Below are positions 53,619 through 63,108 of a stretch of 64,000 nt of DNA, one piece after another. Origin of the DNA: Flavobacteriaceae bacterium (lineage in GTDB: Bacteria; Bacteroidota; Bacteroidia; Flavobacteriales; Flavobacteriaceae); the NCBI GenBank assembly GCA_020346245.1, contig CP070778.1, forward strand, positions 2,859,269 to 2,923,268, read 5' to 3'. Below the pieces are notes generated by a model, which made no database searches, was not told the DNA's origin, and saw only the letters and a program-made list of their open reading frames with translations. The position numbers and the translations under genes were made by a program. How positions within the stretch are numbered: position 1 is the first letter of the stretch; the number at the start of each line of letters is the position of its first letter.

Positions 53619-54563
53619 TTATTCTAAATTGTGCCAGACTTTTTCAATCAGCGCCCTGGTTGCTTTGATCCCTTCTGGTTCGCTTAGTTTTTCACCCTCA
53701 TATTCTATCCCTATAAAACCGTTAAACCCAGAATCCTTTACTATTTTAAGCAATCTTCCGTAATCCAGAAAAGTTTCATCGCCATTGCTGTCAAAATTGT
53801 AAGACTTGGCACTAACTCCTTTAGCATAGGGTAAAAATTCTGAAACTCCTCGATAAGGGTCATACATTTCTGCACATTTATTATTTTGCGTGCTTCCCCA
53901 CTTAGCATTGAGGCACCAGTTTCCAAAGTCTGGTAAGGTTCCTAAATTAGGGTGATTAACTTCTTTTATTATTGAAATGATAAACTTTGCATCAGACGTG
54001 TGCAGGCCATGGTTTTCTATCAGTACATTAATATTTTCCCTGGCACCGTGGTCACTTAATCTTCCAAGGCCCTCTACTAAAGAATTCTTTAGGGTGCTCT
54101 TATTTCCCTGTCCAAAGGCATTAACTCTGATGGAGTGACATCCTAATAGTTTGGCAGCGTTAATCCATTTGTAATGATTTTCAATGGCCTGTGTACGCTC
54201 CTTATTATCGGGATTTCCAAGTTCCCCTTCATCATCAACCATAATCAGCAGATTTTTTACTCCCGCATCATTCGCTCTCCGCTTTAATTGATTCCAAAAC
54301 TTTTCCTTTGCTCCATGCTCTTTATAAAATGCATTTACATATTCCACGGCATTGATACCAAATGAGTTTTTGGCAATTTCCGGAAAGTCAACGGCATTTA
54401 ATTCACCTTTGAAAAAAGCCCTGTTTAAGGACCACTGTGCAAGTGATATGTTTGGTGAACTAGATTTTAAACCTGAATTTAATGCAAACACTCCTGTAAA
54501 AGGAGACATAAGTGCTGCACTACCAAGGACGGTTTTTTTAACAAAGGATCTTCTGGTTTCCAT
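53619..54563 (-). CDS. Exported TIM-barrel sugar isomerase/epimerase-like protein
   Basis: 314 residues. Tat signal METRRSFVKKTVLGSAALMS. Barrel motifs: the ISLAQWSLNRAFF first strand, VLIENHGLHTSDAKF, LPDFGNWCLN and FIGIEYEGEKLSEPEG near the end, the metal-ligand pattern of xylose-isomerase-like enzymes. Substrate unknown. The next gene upstream on the same strand ends 8 bp away. Confidence 0.83.
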   Translation of the reverse strand: METRRSFVKKTVLGSAALMSPFTGVFALNSGLKSSSPNISLAQWSLNRAFFKGELNAVDFPEIAKNSFGINAVEYVNAFYKEHGAKEKFWNQLKRRANDAGVKNLLIMVDDEGELGNPDNKERTQAIENHYKWINAAKLLGCHSIRVNAFGQGNKSTLKNSLVEGLGRLSDHGARENINVLIENHGLHTSDAKFIISIIKEVNHPNLGTLPDFGNWCLNAKWGSTQNNKCAEMYDPYRGVSEFLPYAKGVSAKSYNFDSNGDETFLDYGRLLKIVKDSGFNGFIGIEYEGEKLSEPEGIKATRALIEKVWHNLE

Positions 54564-54571
54564 CGGGAAAA

Positions 54572-54952
54572 TTATTCTATTTGCGGATTTTGACCCCTCT
54601 TCGATACAATTTCAACCAGCCAGTAAATCAATTGTCCCAGGCCACCGACAAAAATGAACAATAAGATCCACAAGAGCAGCATATGCCCTTGTTTAAGATT
54701 GGGATTCTGTACGGCATGTACTATAAAGAATACCAGACTTGCAATAGAAAGCAGCACCACCAGAAAAATTACAATCATAAAGGAACCAATCCATTCCAAA
54801 ATCAGCTCCGGAGGTTCATCATGAGACCGCTCTAATTCCGGGATATTGCTGAATAATGAAAAAAGAAAAATAAAATACCCCAACATCATAATAAATAAAA
54901 TAATAATGGGAGATAAAGCGAAAAAGGCCTGCCAGTATTTATTGTGTATCAT
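54572..54952 (-). CDS. Small membrane protein, PLD-nuclease-N-terminal-like
   Basis: 126 residues with three membrane helices: one near the start, one around residue 60 and one near 100 (LLWILLFIFVGGLGQLIYWL). That last stretch resembles the PLDc_N domain of small Bacteroidota membrane proteins. Function unknown. It is 8 bp upstream of the TIM-barrel gene and 77 bp downstream of the S9 peptidase gene reading frame direction, possibly one transcript. Confidence 0.7.
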   Translation of the reverse strand: MIHNKYWQAFFALSPIIILFIMMLGYFIFLFSLFSNIPELERSHDEPPELILEWIGSFMIVIFLVVLLSIASLVFFIVHAVQNPNLKQGHMLLLWILLFIFVGGLGQLIYWLVEIVSKRGQNPQIE

Positions 54953-55029
54953 GAGTCTGTCTTCCAGAGCTTTAAGATAATCATAATTAGTTACTTTCTG
55001 GTAAAAATTTGGGTAGAAAATTGTTGTGA

Positions 55030-57057
55030 TTAGTCTTTTTTATACTTTTCAAACCAGGTCAGTACACTTGCTATCTTTGCCATAAGGTTACTTGGTTTAT
55101 TGGCAATACCGTGTGATGCTCCCGGAATTCGCACCATGGCCGTTTCTACCTTTTCCAGTTTAAGTGCGGCGTAAAATTGCTCAGATTCGGCAATTGGAGT
55201 ACGGTAATCTTCTTCCCCGGTCAATAGCATAGTAGGAGTTGAAATATTTCCTACATAAGAAATTGGTGATCTTTTTAGGTAGTTGCTTGGATCTTCCCAG
55301 GGTTTATTTGGAAACCAGTATTTATAAAAGAATCCGACTCCATCCGCGTAGAGCACAAAACTATACCAGTTAATGACCGGTTTAGCAACAACCGCTGCAG
55401 CAAATCTGTCTGTTTTTCCAATAATCCATGCGGATAATACTCCACCACCACTGCCTCCTGTAACAAACATATTTTCTTCATCTACAAACCCCTGGCTTAT
55501 TACTTCATCTACACCAGACATGAGGTCATCATAGTCATGATTTGGATAATCATGATGAATTAAGTTTCCAAATTCTTCACCATAGCTAGTGCTACCTCTG
55601 GGATTTGCATATAAGACTAAATAACCCTGAGCCGCATATAACTGTATTTCAGTGGAGAATACCGATCCATAACTTGTAAAGGGTCCACCGTGAATTTCAA
55701 GAATCAAAGGGTATTTTTTGGAAGGATCAAAACCTGGTGGTTTTACCAGCCAACCTTGGATCTTTCGCTTATCAAAAGAAGATTCCCACCATAATTCTTC
55801 AACCCCCGCAACATTCCTATAGGAAAACAGATCATCATTGAGTTTAGTAATTCTCTGATTATTACCTTTATAATAGGCCCCTAAATCTGCAGGATGCTCT
55901 GTGCCACCTAAGGTATATGCAAATTTATTGTTCTTTGAAACGGTAAAAGCAGCAGCATTGTAAGGCCTTCCTAAAGATAAGCCTCCTAAATTTTCGAATA
56001 TACGAGTTACTTTACCAGAGGTAGAAATAAAACCTACTTTCGTATCTCCCTTATCATCGAATTGAAAGTACAACCCCTTCCCATCCCCGGACCAGCTAAT
56101 GTTCTGAATATCCCGGTCAAAGTCTCCGGATAATAGCCTGGAATTTGTCCCGTCTGCATTCATAAGGTATAGTTGTGTGACCTGATATCCCTGATATCTA
56201 TCGTCAAATCCTGTATAGGCAATGAACTTTCCATCCGGGGACAGTGCAGGCCCATTATCCGGTCCCAGCCTATCTGTAAGAGGCTTAATTGAATTATTGG
56301 CTATAGTAAGTTCGTAAATTTCACTATTCATTGTTTCAAATTCATAGTTTTCATGAAGGTTAGCCCCAAAATAAAGTCTTCGGTTGTCCTTTGACCAGAC
56401 AGGAGTACCATGATCATATTCTGAAAAAGTGAGCTGGCGGGGTGAACCTCCATCTGTTGATAAAATAAAAAGCTGGTCATTGCCGCTTTTGTAATATCCT
56501 TGACCATCACCACGGTAGTTCATTTCATCTATATAAACAGGTGGTTTGTTCCATTTAGCACCTTCCGGTTTATCCGGCAATTCGATGATTGATTCCGGTT
56601 TTTTTGGAACAAACATTGCAAATGCCAAATGCCTATCATCATGAGACCAGCTAACAGTTTCTGGGGAAGAAGTGGTATTTGTAAGAGCTGCATAATCTTT
56701 TGTATCCAGCCACATCATATAAAGCTTGAATTTACCATCCTGCATGTTCGACTTAAACACAATTTTAGTGCCATCATGGGACCATCGCGGAGCAAGATCA
56801 TTTTGGTTTCCATTCGTTAATGGCCTGTTTTGAGAGCCGTCAAAATTTACAATCCATAAATTTGAAAGATTCTTGTCGGTCATAATATCCTTAAAATTCC
56901 TCACATAAATTATTCTAGTTCCATCCGGAGATATTTGCGGATCAGAGACATATTCCAAACTAAAAATATCTGTTAGTTCGAGGTTGGTTTTCTGCTGTCC
57001 GAAAGCAGTACCACATAGTAAGAACATAATAAAAAGAATGGATAAGGTGTTTTGCAT
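55030..57057 (-). CDS. S9-family (prolyl oligopeptidase-like) secreted peptidase
   Basis: 675 residues. Signal peptide MQNTLSILFIMFLLCGTAFGQ. The N-terminal beta-propeller (about 25-400) has WD40-like TolB repeats such as PQISPDGTRIIYVRNF. The catalytic alpha/beta-hydrolase has Ser536 in GGSGGG, Asp617 in GEEDYRTP and His649 in GASHGI. It cleaves peptides, often dipeptides or acyl-peptides, in the periplasm or outside. It lies after the terminator of the NTF2-like operon on the same strand. Confidence 0.92.
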   Translation of the reverse strand: MQNTLSILFIMFLLCGTAFGQQKTNLELTDIFSLEYVSDPQISPDGTRIIYVRNFKDIMTDKNLSNLWIVNFDGSQNRPLTNGNQNDLAPRWSHDGTKIVFKSNMQDGKFKLYMMWLDTKDYAALTNTTSSPETVSWSHDDRHLAFAMFVPKKPESIIELPDKPEGAKWNKPPVYIDEMNYRGDGQGYYKSGNDQLFILSTDGGSPRQLTFSEYDHGTPVWSKDNRRLYFGANLHENYEFETMNSEIYELTIANNSIKPLTDRLGPDNGPALSPDGKFIAYTGFDDRYQGYQVTQLYLMNADGTNSRLLSGDFDRDIQNISWSGDGKGLYFQFDDKGDTKVGFISTSGKVTRIFENLGGLSLGRPYNAAAFTVSKNNKFAYTLGGTEHPADLGAYYKGNNQRITKLNDDLFSYRNVAGVEELWWESSFDKRKIQGWLVKPPGFDPSKKYPLILEIHGGPFTSYGSVFSTEIQLYAAQGYLVLYANPRGSTSYGEEFGNLIHHDYPNHDYDDLMSGVDEVISQGFVDEENMFVTGGSGGGVLSAWIIGKTDRFAAAVVAKPVINWYSFVLYADGVGFFYKYWFPNKPWEDPSNYLKRSPISYVGNISTPTMLLTGEEDYRTPIAESEQFYAALKLEKVETAMVRIPGASHGIANKPSNLMAKIASVLTWFEKYKKD

Positions 57058-57161
57058 GATAGGTGAGTTTTAATTCCGGGTAAATTAATGAAGAATGTTG
57101 TAATGCCCTAATAAAGGGTTTAATGTATTTTATAGCTTTGTAATTAAAGGATAGTTACAGG

Positions 57162-57192
57162 TAAAACAAAACCCGGTATTTACCGGGTTTTG
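57162..57192 (-). terminator. Terminator of the NTF2/alpha-beta-barrel operon
   Basis: Perfect 12-bp stem CAAAACCCGGTA / TACCGGGTTTTG with a 2-nt loop, minus-strand T-rich tail (TTTTACC). It lies 66 bp after the stop of the 57258-58022 gene. Confidence 0.85.
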
Positions 57193-57257
57193 AATGGTTG
57201 GTTTGAAGTCGACTTCAATTAAAACTTCAATAATGGTTTTATTTAGATGAATGGTAA

Positions 57258-58022
57258 TTATTGTCTGTTTTGAGCATTGACGGTTCCGCTAAGTCCGCTT
57301 AGGTCTTCTCTAAAGGACCATAATTCTACTCGATCCCCGTTAGTTGCCGCTTCCACGTCCTTCAGGAATTTTGTAAAACTTCCTTCACCATGCACTTCTT
57401 CAAACTTTTTTGGAAAAGTGTCTTCACGACCCATCCATCCTGAATTGCTAAAGAAATTTACGAAGGCCATATCTCTGCCATCCTCGGTATCCGGCATTTC
57501 ATTAGTGTAAACGCCATAGGTTTCATTAGGGTTTTTTTCCATATTTACCTTCTTAACTCTTTCCAGAATACTGATCATTTCAGGATACTTAAATCTTTTG
57601 AAATCCACCATGAATACTGACAAATACTTCAGTTCAAAATCATTGGAAAAATTGGAGAATTGAGGGTGAAACTTCCAGTACGTTACATCACTTTCGGCAG
57701 TAGTATAAGGAACTACATTTTTACTCCAGTCCTCATCGTGCCCATCTGCAGCAGGCCTGCTATCCATTGCGCTCCAGGGTAAAGGGCCCATTGCCCAAAT
57801 ATATTTTCCGGCATTTTTACCATTGGATATCCAATAAACACGGGCGCCATGGGTACCTTCTGCATGGTATTTTTTATTATGGGCAGCTAAACCTGCTTCA
57901 AATTCTGCAGTTTTAGACGGAATAGCCGTCAACATTACATTTTCCAGGACCACGTATTCATCAGTGCCTTGAGACACTACTAATAGAGGAATAAGGAACA
58001 TCAGATAAAGAACTTTTTTCAT
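57258..58022 (-). CDS. Exported duplicated dimeric alpha/beta-barrel-like protein
   Basis: 254 residues. Signal MKKVLYLMFLIPLLVVSQ. Two similar halves: one with PSKTAEFEAGLAAHNKKYH and YWISNGKNAGKYIWAM, the other with VDFKRFKYPEMISILERV and the MAFVNFFSNSGW strand. This looks like a duplicated ferredoxin-like (ABM/NIPSNAP type) fold. The 59616-60386 protein is built the same way. Secreted, function unknown; last gene of the minus operon. Confidence 0.65.
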   Translation of the reverse strand: MKKVLYLMFLIPLLVVSQGTDEYVVLENVMLTAIPSKTAEFEAGLAAHNKKYHAEGTHGARVYWISNGKNAGKYIWAMGPLPWSAMDSRPAADGHDEDWSKNVVPYTTAESDVTYWKFHPQFSNFSNDFELKYLSVFMVDFKRFKYPEMISILERVKKVNMEKNPNETYGVYTNEMPDTEDGRDMAFVNFFSNSGWMGREDTFPKKFEEVHGEGSFTKFLKDVEAATNGDRVELWSFREDLSGLSGTVNAQNRQ

Positions 58023-58070
58023 TGTGTTTTGGTTTTAATTAAATGTTCGTAATTTATTTTATGATTTATA

Positions 58071-58997
58071 TTAGTTAGCTTTTGGTGGTGTCAATGTGTA
58101 TCCTAATTGACTTAACATATCCATATTGTCAAAAAATGAATCTTCCTGAACAGCCAAGCCACTGCTGTCAAAAGCCCATACACTAAATCCATGGATCTCA
58201 ATTTTTTTTCCAGTCGCGGGGTTATCCATAAACGGCCCTGTATTAGTGCCAGTGCACGTCCAGTTAATATAGGACTTTCCGTCTTTAAGAAAATAGGAAT
58301 CCATTTTCACATTGAAATCCGGAAAACCGGTATGAAATTGGTTCATCATTTCTGCATATTCAGACTGGTTACTCGCTTGCCTAGTTCCATTTGAGTTTCT
58401 AATAACATTAGCCACTGATAGGGCTTTAAAAGCTTCCACATCATTGGTACTCCATGCCTTAACCATTTTATCGTGGTTTGCCATTATGGTTTTCTCAATT
58501 TCCGGCATATTTTTCATCGCCTCAATTTTACGAAGAGCCGTTTGCATAATGGAGTTATCCCAAAAACCATTCTCCTGTACAATTTTCCCATCTAAAATGC
58601 GAATAGTGAGATGAACCGGCAATACCACTACTTCATTATTTTCCTTAAGTGTACCTTCCCATTTCCCCCAGAAATTAACCCATGTATTTCCGTTATCACT
58701 TATTATTTTTTCATAAGTAATATTATCCCCAAAGCCATATGAACTCAAAAGGGCAATATTAGCTTTATGTCCTTCCATGGATTGGGTTATGGTTATACTG
58801 TCATCCCATTGATTATAGTAGACTTTGGCGGTATCAGCATATTTTGCCATCCAGCTTTCCCAATCGCCTTTTTCATAATCAGCCAGCAATCCTTTTACAT
58901 GGTCAATTTCTGGACCTGAAGTACTATACCTTTCCAATTTTTGCCCACAGGCCATCAAAAGGGTTACGACCAGCCCTATTAAAAATATTTTCTTCAT
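58071..58997 (-). CDS. Two-domain NTF2/SnoaL-like lipoprotein (fusion)
   Basis: 308 residues. Lipobox VTLLMAC. The N-terminal NTF2-like domain (about 25-150) has GDWESWMAKYADTAKVYYN and WVNFWGKWEGT and matches the 59023-59547 protein. The C-terminal domain (about 165-305) has FHTGFPDFNV, NWTCTGTNTGPF and NPATGKKIEIHGF, and matches the 60424-60939 protein. So one gene fuses the two types also found singly beside it. SnoaL-like folds cyclise, hydrolyse or bind small organic molecules. Confidence 0.8.
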   Translation of the reverse strand: MKKIFLIGLVVTLLMACGQKLERYSTSGPEIDHVKGLLADYEKGDWESWMAKYADTAKVYYNQWDDSITITQSMEGHKANIALLSSYGFGDNITYEKIISDNGNTWVNFWGKWEGTLKENNEVVVLPVHLTIRILDGKIVQENGFWDNSIMQTALRKIEAMKNMPEIEKTIMANHDKMVKAWSTNDVEAFKALSVANVIRNSNGTRQASNQSEYAEMMNQFHTGFPDFNVKMDSYFLKDGKSYINWTCTGTNTGPFMDNPATGKKIEIHGFSVWAFDSSGLAVQEDSFFDNMDMLSQLGYTLTPPKAN

Positions 58998-59022
58998 TTA
59001 TTATTTAAATTTTTGTTTAAGT

Positions 59023-59547
59023 CTATTCTTCCATTGCCTCTTCCTCGACTTCCATTTCGGATTGAATTTTTTGCATAACTGCCATATATTCAGATAAATC
59101 GTAATATGCGTGTTCTTCCACTATTTTGCCATCCACATATTGAACAGTAAGATGAACCGGAATTATTAATTTCTGGTTATTCGCTGCAATGGTTCCTTCC
59201 CATGTGCCCCAGAAGTTTACCCATTTTTCATTTTCATCGTCAATTACCATCTCGTAGAATATATCCTTATCTGTAAATCCATAACTAGACGCACCGGCGA
59301 GCAAACCTTTAAGTCCTTCCAGCACTTCTGCCGGCGAGCTTTTATCCAGGGTATTGTGAGATAATTTAGCGGTATCGGCGTAATGCGACATCCAGGTAGT
59401 CCAATCTCCTTCATTATAAGCCTTAATATGGGCTTTTGCGACGTCTATTTCCGGTGAAGAAGAGAAGTACCTCGGTTCTGCATTTTTACAACTTATAAAA
59501 AATGTGATCGCCAGGCAGATTAAAATAATTTTTTTCATTTTTTTCAT
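59023..59547 (-). CDS. NTF2-like lipoprotein, type A
   Basis: 174 residues. Lipobox ITFFISC. Single NTF2-like domain with GDWTTWMSHYADTAKLSHN, WVNFWGTWEGT and IIPVHLTVQYVDGKIVEE. Same type as the N-terminal half of the adjacent fusion. The start at 59547 has an alternative Met three codons in. The acidic C-terminus (EVEEEAMEE) is unusual. Confidence 0.78.
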   Translation of the reverse strand: MKKMKKIILICLAITFFISCKNAEPRYFSSSPEIDVAKAHIKAYNEGDWTTWMSHYADTAKLSHNTLDKSSPAEVLEGLKGLLAGASSYGFTDKDIFYEMVIDDENEKWVNFWGTWEGTIAANNQKLIIPVHLTVQYVDGKIVEEHAYYDLSEYMAVMQKIQSEMEVEEEAMEE

Positions 59548-59565
59548 TTTATTGGTTAGTGAATA

Positions 59566-59601
59566 GTAAAAACCCCAGTAGTTGACCTAAACTATTGGGG
59601 T
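59566..59601 (-). terminator. Possible internal terminator after the 59616 gene
   Basis: Minus-strand stem ACCCCAATAGTT / AACTACTGGGGT with one G-T pair, followed by TTTTT. Probably partial, so downstream genes may still be read. Confidence 0.5.
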
Positions 59602-59615
59602 GATGCTGTTTATTT

Positions 59616-60386
59616 TTATTCTGATGGACTATAAGCCATATCGGGTCTCATTCTTCCTGAAACTACTTCGAATTTCATTAAGTGGCTCCTTAATTCACCA
59701 TATAATTTGGGCCACTCATCACCCAAAAGCTCATTATTGGCGATTACTTTTGCACTATAGTCCGAAGGATTCTTTGCGGCCGCGGCTACCATGTAAAATT
59801 CACCTCTGGTACCAAAACCACTTTTGTAAACCCTGTAATAGAATTTTGAACCTTTGCTGGCAAATAAATTTGTTATGGCTTCCATAGATTTTTTTACCAA
59901 AGCCCTGTTTGAAGGTGTAATATGGAAGTAGAAGAATTTGCGATAATCTTCACCTTCCGGGGTTTGAGTGATCCCCTCAGGCATATAAGACAAAGATTTG
60001 TCTAAATGCAAGATATAATCCTGTTCAACATCATAGCATTCATCCATTCGGTTAAACAAATTATAAAAGGTCTCTTTACCCATTTTTTCCATCAAGGTTT
60101 TGAAGATTGGTTTGTCAATATCCGCCATATTAGCAATAGGAGACACCCATAAATAGCGGTCATCTTCAGTGTTAGTTACAATGCTACTGAATTCCTGAAT
60201 GTTATGCTTTCTCAGGTTATCCGTAAGTTCTTTGCAAATAGCTTCATAATCGGCTGCTTTGGAGGGTTTTACTACATCCTCATGTATCCAAAATGCCTGT
60301 GAACTGCTCGCTTCCTGGGCAATACCTATTGCCCCGGTAAGTATTAGTAAAAGTAAACTTGTTAATCCAGTCTTTAGTTTTTTCAT
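59616..60386 (-). CDS. Exported duplicated dimeric alpha/beta-barrel-like protein
   Basis: 256 residues. Signal LLLLILTGAIGIAQ. Two halves with the same layout: PSKAADYEAICKELTDNLRK and DDRYLWVSPIANM in the first, KSMEAITNLFASKGSKFYY and GEFYMVAAAAKNP in the second. It shares its plan with the 57258-58022 protein. Secreted, function unknown. It lies between two NTF2-like genes of the same strand. Confidence 0.65.
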   Translation of the reverse strand: MKKLKTGLTSLLLLILTGAIGIAQEASSSQAFWIHEDVVKPSKAADYEAICKELTDNLRKHNIQEFSSIVTNTEDDRYLWVSPIANMADIDKPIFKTLMEKMGKETFYNLFNRMDECYDVEQDYILHLDKSLSYMPEGITQTPEGEDYRKFFYFHITPSNRALVKKSMEAITNLFASKGSKFYYRVYKSGFGTRGEFYMVAAAAKNPSDYSAKVIANNELLGDEWPKLYGELRSHLMKFEVVSGRMRPDMAYSPSE

Positions 60387-60423
60387 TAGTAATTCAATTT
60401 TAGTTAAACTTATTAGTATTTAA

Positions 60424-60939
60424 TTATTCAAGTACCGGAGATTTTAGGCTATAACCCAATTGCTGTAGAAGGTCCAGTTCGTTATAATACACATCTTCCT
60501 TATACAATTTTCCCTCTTTGGTGAAATACAGGTGGGAAAGTCCCTGAATCTTTATTTTTTTACCTGTGGCTGGCATTTCACCAAATTCACCGGTATTACT
60601 GCCCGTACACTCCCAATTCATAAATATGTTGTTACCTTCAATATATGCATCATTATATTGAATTTTCAGATCGGGAAAGCCAGTGAAAAATACATTCATA
60701 TGAGCTGCCATTTCATTTTCATTCTTGGCAACACTGATACCGTTGAGCATTCTAACAAAATTTGTGTCAACCAACTCATTCAGTTTAGAGACATTCTGAT
60801 CATTCCAACACGAATCAATAAATACTTTTAAATTATTGGAAAGTTTATTTTTTATAGATGATTCCGAACTTTTGTTTTCTTTTCTGCATGCCGTAATTAC
60901 AACCAACAAAACAAAAATGTAAACGACTGATTTGGACAT
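60424..60939 (-). CDS. SnoaL-like lipoprotein, type B
   Basis: 171 residues. Lipobox VVITAC. Single SnoaL-like domain with FFTGFPDLKIQYND, MNWECTGSNTGEF, MPATGKKIKIQGLSH and QQLGYSLKSP. It matches the second half of the 58071 fusion protein. First gene of the five-gene minus operon, facing the histidine kinase gene across a 205-bp gap. Confidence 0.78.
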   Translation of the reverse strand: MSKSVVYIFVLLVVITACRKENKSSESSIKNKLSNNLKVFIDSCWNDQNVSKLNELVDTNFVRMLNGISVAKNENEMAAHMNVFFTGFPDLKIQYNDAYIEGNNIFMNWECTGSNTGEFGEMPATGKKIKIQGLSHLYFTKEGKLYKEDVYYNELDLLQQLGYSLKSPVLE

Positions 60940-61144
60940 GATCTTCTACAAAGATTACCCGATTGGCGTTCAACATGCCATGCGGGTATACTAAAGACGC
61001 TATATTCCGTCACTAATAAAAACAGCTAAGGACGAAAGGCTCTTTTTACTGTCCGAATGTCCATTTTCATTTATCGAAGCAATTTTATTAAAAAGTTGTA
61101 TATTTAAAAATTGCAGGTCCCCCATCGGTTATTAGTAAACTATC

Positions 61145-63106
61145 ATGGTAAGCCGAATTTTTACGGTTTTGTTGTTGTCTGCGTGCTCGTTTTTGAGTCC
61201 TAAACTTGTTCGGGCCCAAATTATAGACTTTACCACTGAAAATTCCTACAAAAGAGTATTCCTTGACACCGATAATTTTGGAATTTCCTATCTGGATATT
61301 CTTGAGAGATCCTACCCTTTAAGCAAAATAGATACGATCCAATTCAATATCCTGAATGATCTTGCCTACTATTGGCATACAAGGAATTTGACAAAAGCCC
61401 TGAATTTTACAAAAGAAGGTTTACAATTAACCCGTGAAAAAAAAGATACCCTATGGGAAGGTAGGTTTCAAATTACTGAAGGAGCCATTCTTCTAAGGAT
61501 GGAAAAACTGGATAGTGCACGAATTGTTTTGGAATCTGCAATGAAAAAGGTTTTGAAGAATGACTTACCATTGCTCTATACTCAGCTGGGTTATGTTAAT
61601 GAAAGACAGGGAAAACTGGATAAGGCTGCTGATATTGCTATGGAAACCTTTTTATTGGGGGAGGAATTGAAAGATAAAAGGGCAATGGCTGTGGCATTTA
61701 GTGATTTAAGTAATTTATTTTGGAAACAATCACGCTTTGAAAAGGCATTAGAATATGGATTAAAGGCCTTAACTCTTTTTGAAGAAAGGGGGTTAAGCGA
61801 CCTGGATTATGATTTTACTCTATATGTTGTTGGAAATTGCTATATGGCCCTCAATGAGCATGAAGAAGCTCTTAAATATTTTAAACATTCAATAGCGATT
61901 GGAGAACGATATGGCTTTTTTAATAATCTGTGCGACGTATATATTTCTATGGTCTATCTAAAGGCGTATCTCAACGATTTTGGAGCAGCAGATCTTGCAG
62001 GGAAAAACGCCATTAAATATGCGGAATTGTTGGATAATAACTTTATGTTAATGCGTTCCTGGTTATCAATAGGAAAATCGCAAAACCTGCAGGGAAAATA
62101 CATTTCTGCAATTGAGAGTCTCGAGCGAAGCATTGAAATTGCTACCGATGATTTTGGAGATGACTTTTATCTTAGTCAGGCCTATGAGGAATTGGGTAAA
62201 GCCTATGCCGGGAATCATAATTACAGAGAAGCATATCAGGCCTATGCAGAGTACGATAAGCTTAAAAAGGAAATATTTACTACTGAGGCTGACCAGCATA
62301 TTTCCTTATTGCTCACAGAGTTTGATGTGGCACAAAAGGAGAGCACCATTATGGTGCAGGAAAATCAAATAAAAAAACAAAGATCCCGACAAACACTCAT
62401 GATTCTCATTGGAGGCCTGCTACTCTTTATTTTGTTGCTATTATATAATACTATACAAACCAATAAGAAAAAAAACAGACTACTTAAAAAGCAAAATGAC
62501 GAGAAAGAATATTTGTTGAAAGAAATACACCATCGTGTAAAGAATAATTTGGAAATCGTTTCCAGTTTGTTGTCCCTGCAATCAGAACAGGTAGGAGATT
62601 CAAAGGTTGCCGATGCCATGCAGAAAAGTCAACATAGGGTACATAGCATGAGTATGATTCACCAAAAACTTTATCAGGGTAAAAGTTTCTCAAGCATTGA
62701 AATGAAGGAATATTTCGTGAACCTGGGGAATTATATTGTTGATATATACGGGGCATCAGACAGAATTGAGATTATGTGTGAAATGAAGGAACTGCAACTG
62801 GATGTGGATACCGCCATTCCCATAGGTTTAATCGTAAATGAGTTGCTTACTAATTCCTTAAAATATGCCTTCCCGGAAAATCGAAAAGGGTGTATAAAAA
62901 TAAGCCTTACTGAAACAGAAAATCAGCTTCATCTCGATGTGTCAGACAACGGAATAGGTAGAAATTATCAAGAAAAAATTCAGGGTACCGGCTTTGGCAC
63001 CCAGTTAATAGATTTACTTACAAGACAATTAGAAGGTAAAATGTCCTTAAATATTAAGAAGGGTACAGCAGTTTCCTTTGAATTCCAAAACCATAAAGCA
63101 GCTTAA
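61145..63106 (+). CDS. TPR sensor histidine kinase (HisKA_2 type)
   Basis: 653 residues. Signal MVSRIFTVLLLSACSF, a periplasmic TPR domain (about 60-380), a membrane helix LMILIGGLLLFILLLLY (about 420-437), a short coiled coil, then HisKA_2 with EIHHRVKNNLEIVSSLLSLQ (His462/His463) and an ATPase with NELLTNSLKYAF, DNGIG and GTGFGTQL. It senses a signal and phosphorylates the next gene product. Divergent from the NTF2-like operon. Confidence 0.92.
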   Translation: MVSRIFTVLLLSACSFLSPKLVRAQIIDFTTENSYKRVFLDTDNFGISYLDILERSYPLSKIDTIQFNILNDLAYYWHTRNLTKALNFTKEGLQLTREKKDTLWEGRFQITEGAILLRMEKLDSARIVLESAMKKVLKNDLPLLYTQLGYVNERQGKLDKAADIAMETFLLGEELKDKRAMAVAFSDLSNLFWKQSRFEKALEYGLKALTLFEERGLSDLDYDFTLYVVGNCYMALNEHEEALKYFKHSIAIGERYGFFNNLCDVYISMVYLKAYLNDFGAADLAGKNAIKYAELLDNNFMLMRSWLSIGKSQNLQGKYISAIESLERSIEIATDDFGDDFYLSQAYEELGKAYAGNHNYREAYQAYAEYDKLKKEIFTTEADQHISLLLTEFDVAQKESTIMVQENQIKKQRSRQTLMILIGGLLLFILLLLYNTIQTNKKKNRLLKKQNDEKEYLLKEIHHRVKNNLEIVSSLLSLQSEQVGDSKVADAMQKSQHRVHSMSMIHQKLYQGKSFSSIEMKEYFVNLGNYIVDIYGASDRIEIMCEMKELQLDVDTAIPIGLIVNELLTNSLKYAFPENRKGCIKISLTETENQLHLDVSDNGIGRNYQEKIQGTGFGTQLIDLLTRQLEGKMSLNIKKGTAVSFEFQNHKAA

Positions 63107-63108
63107 AC

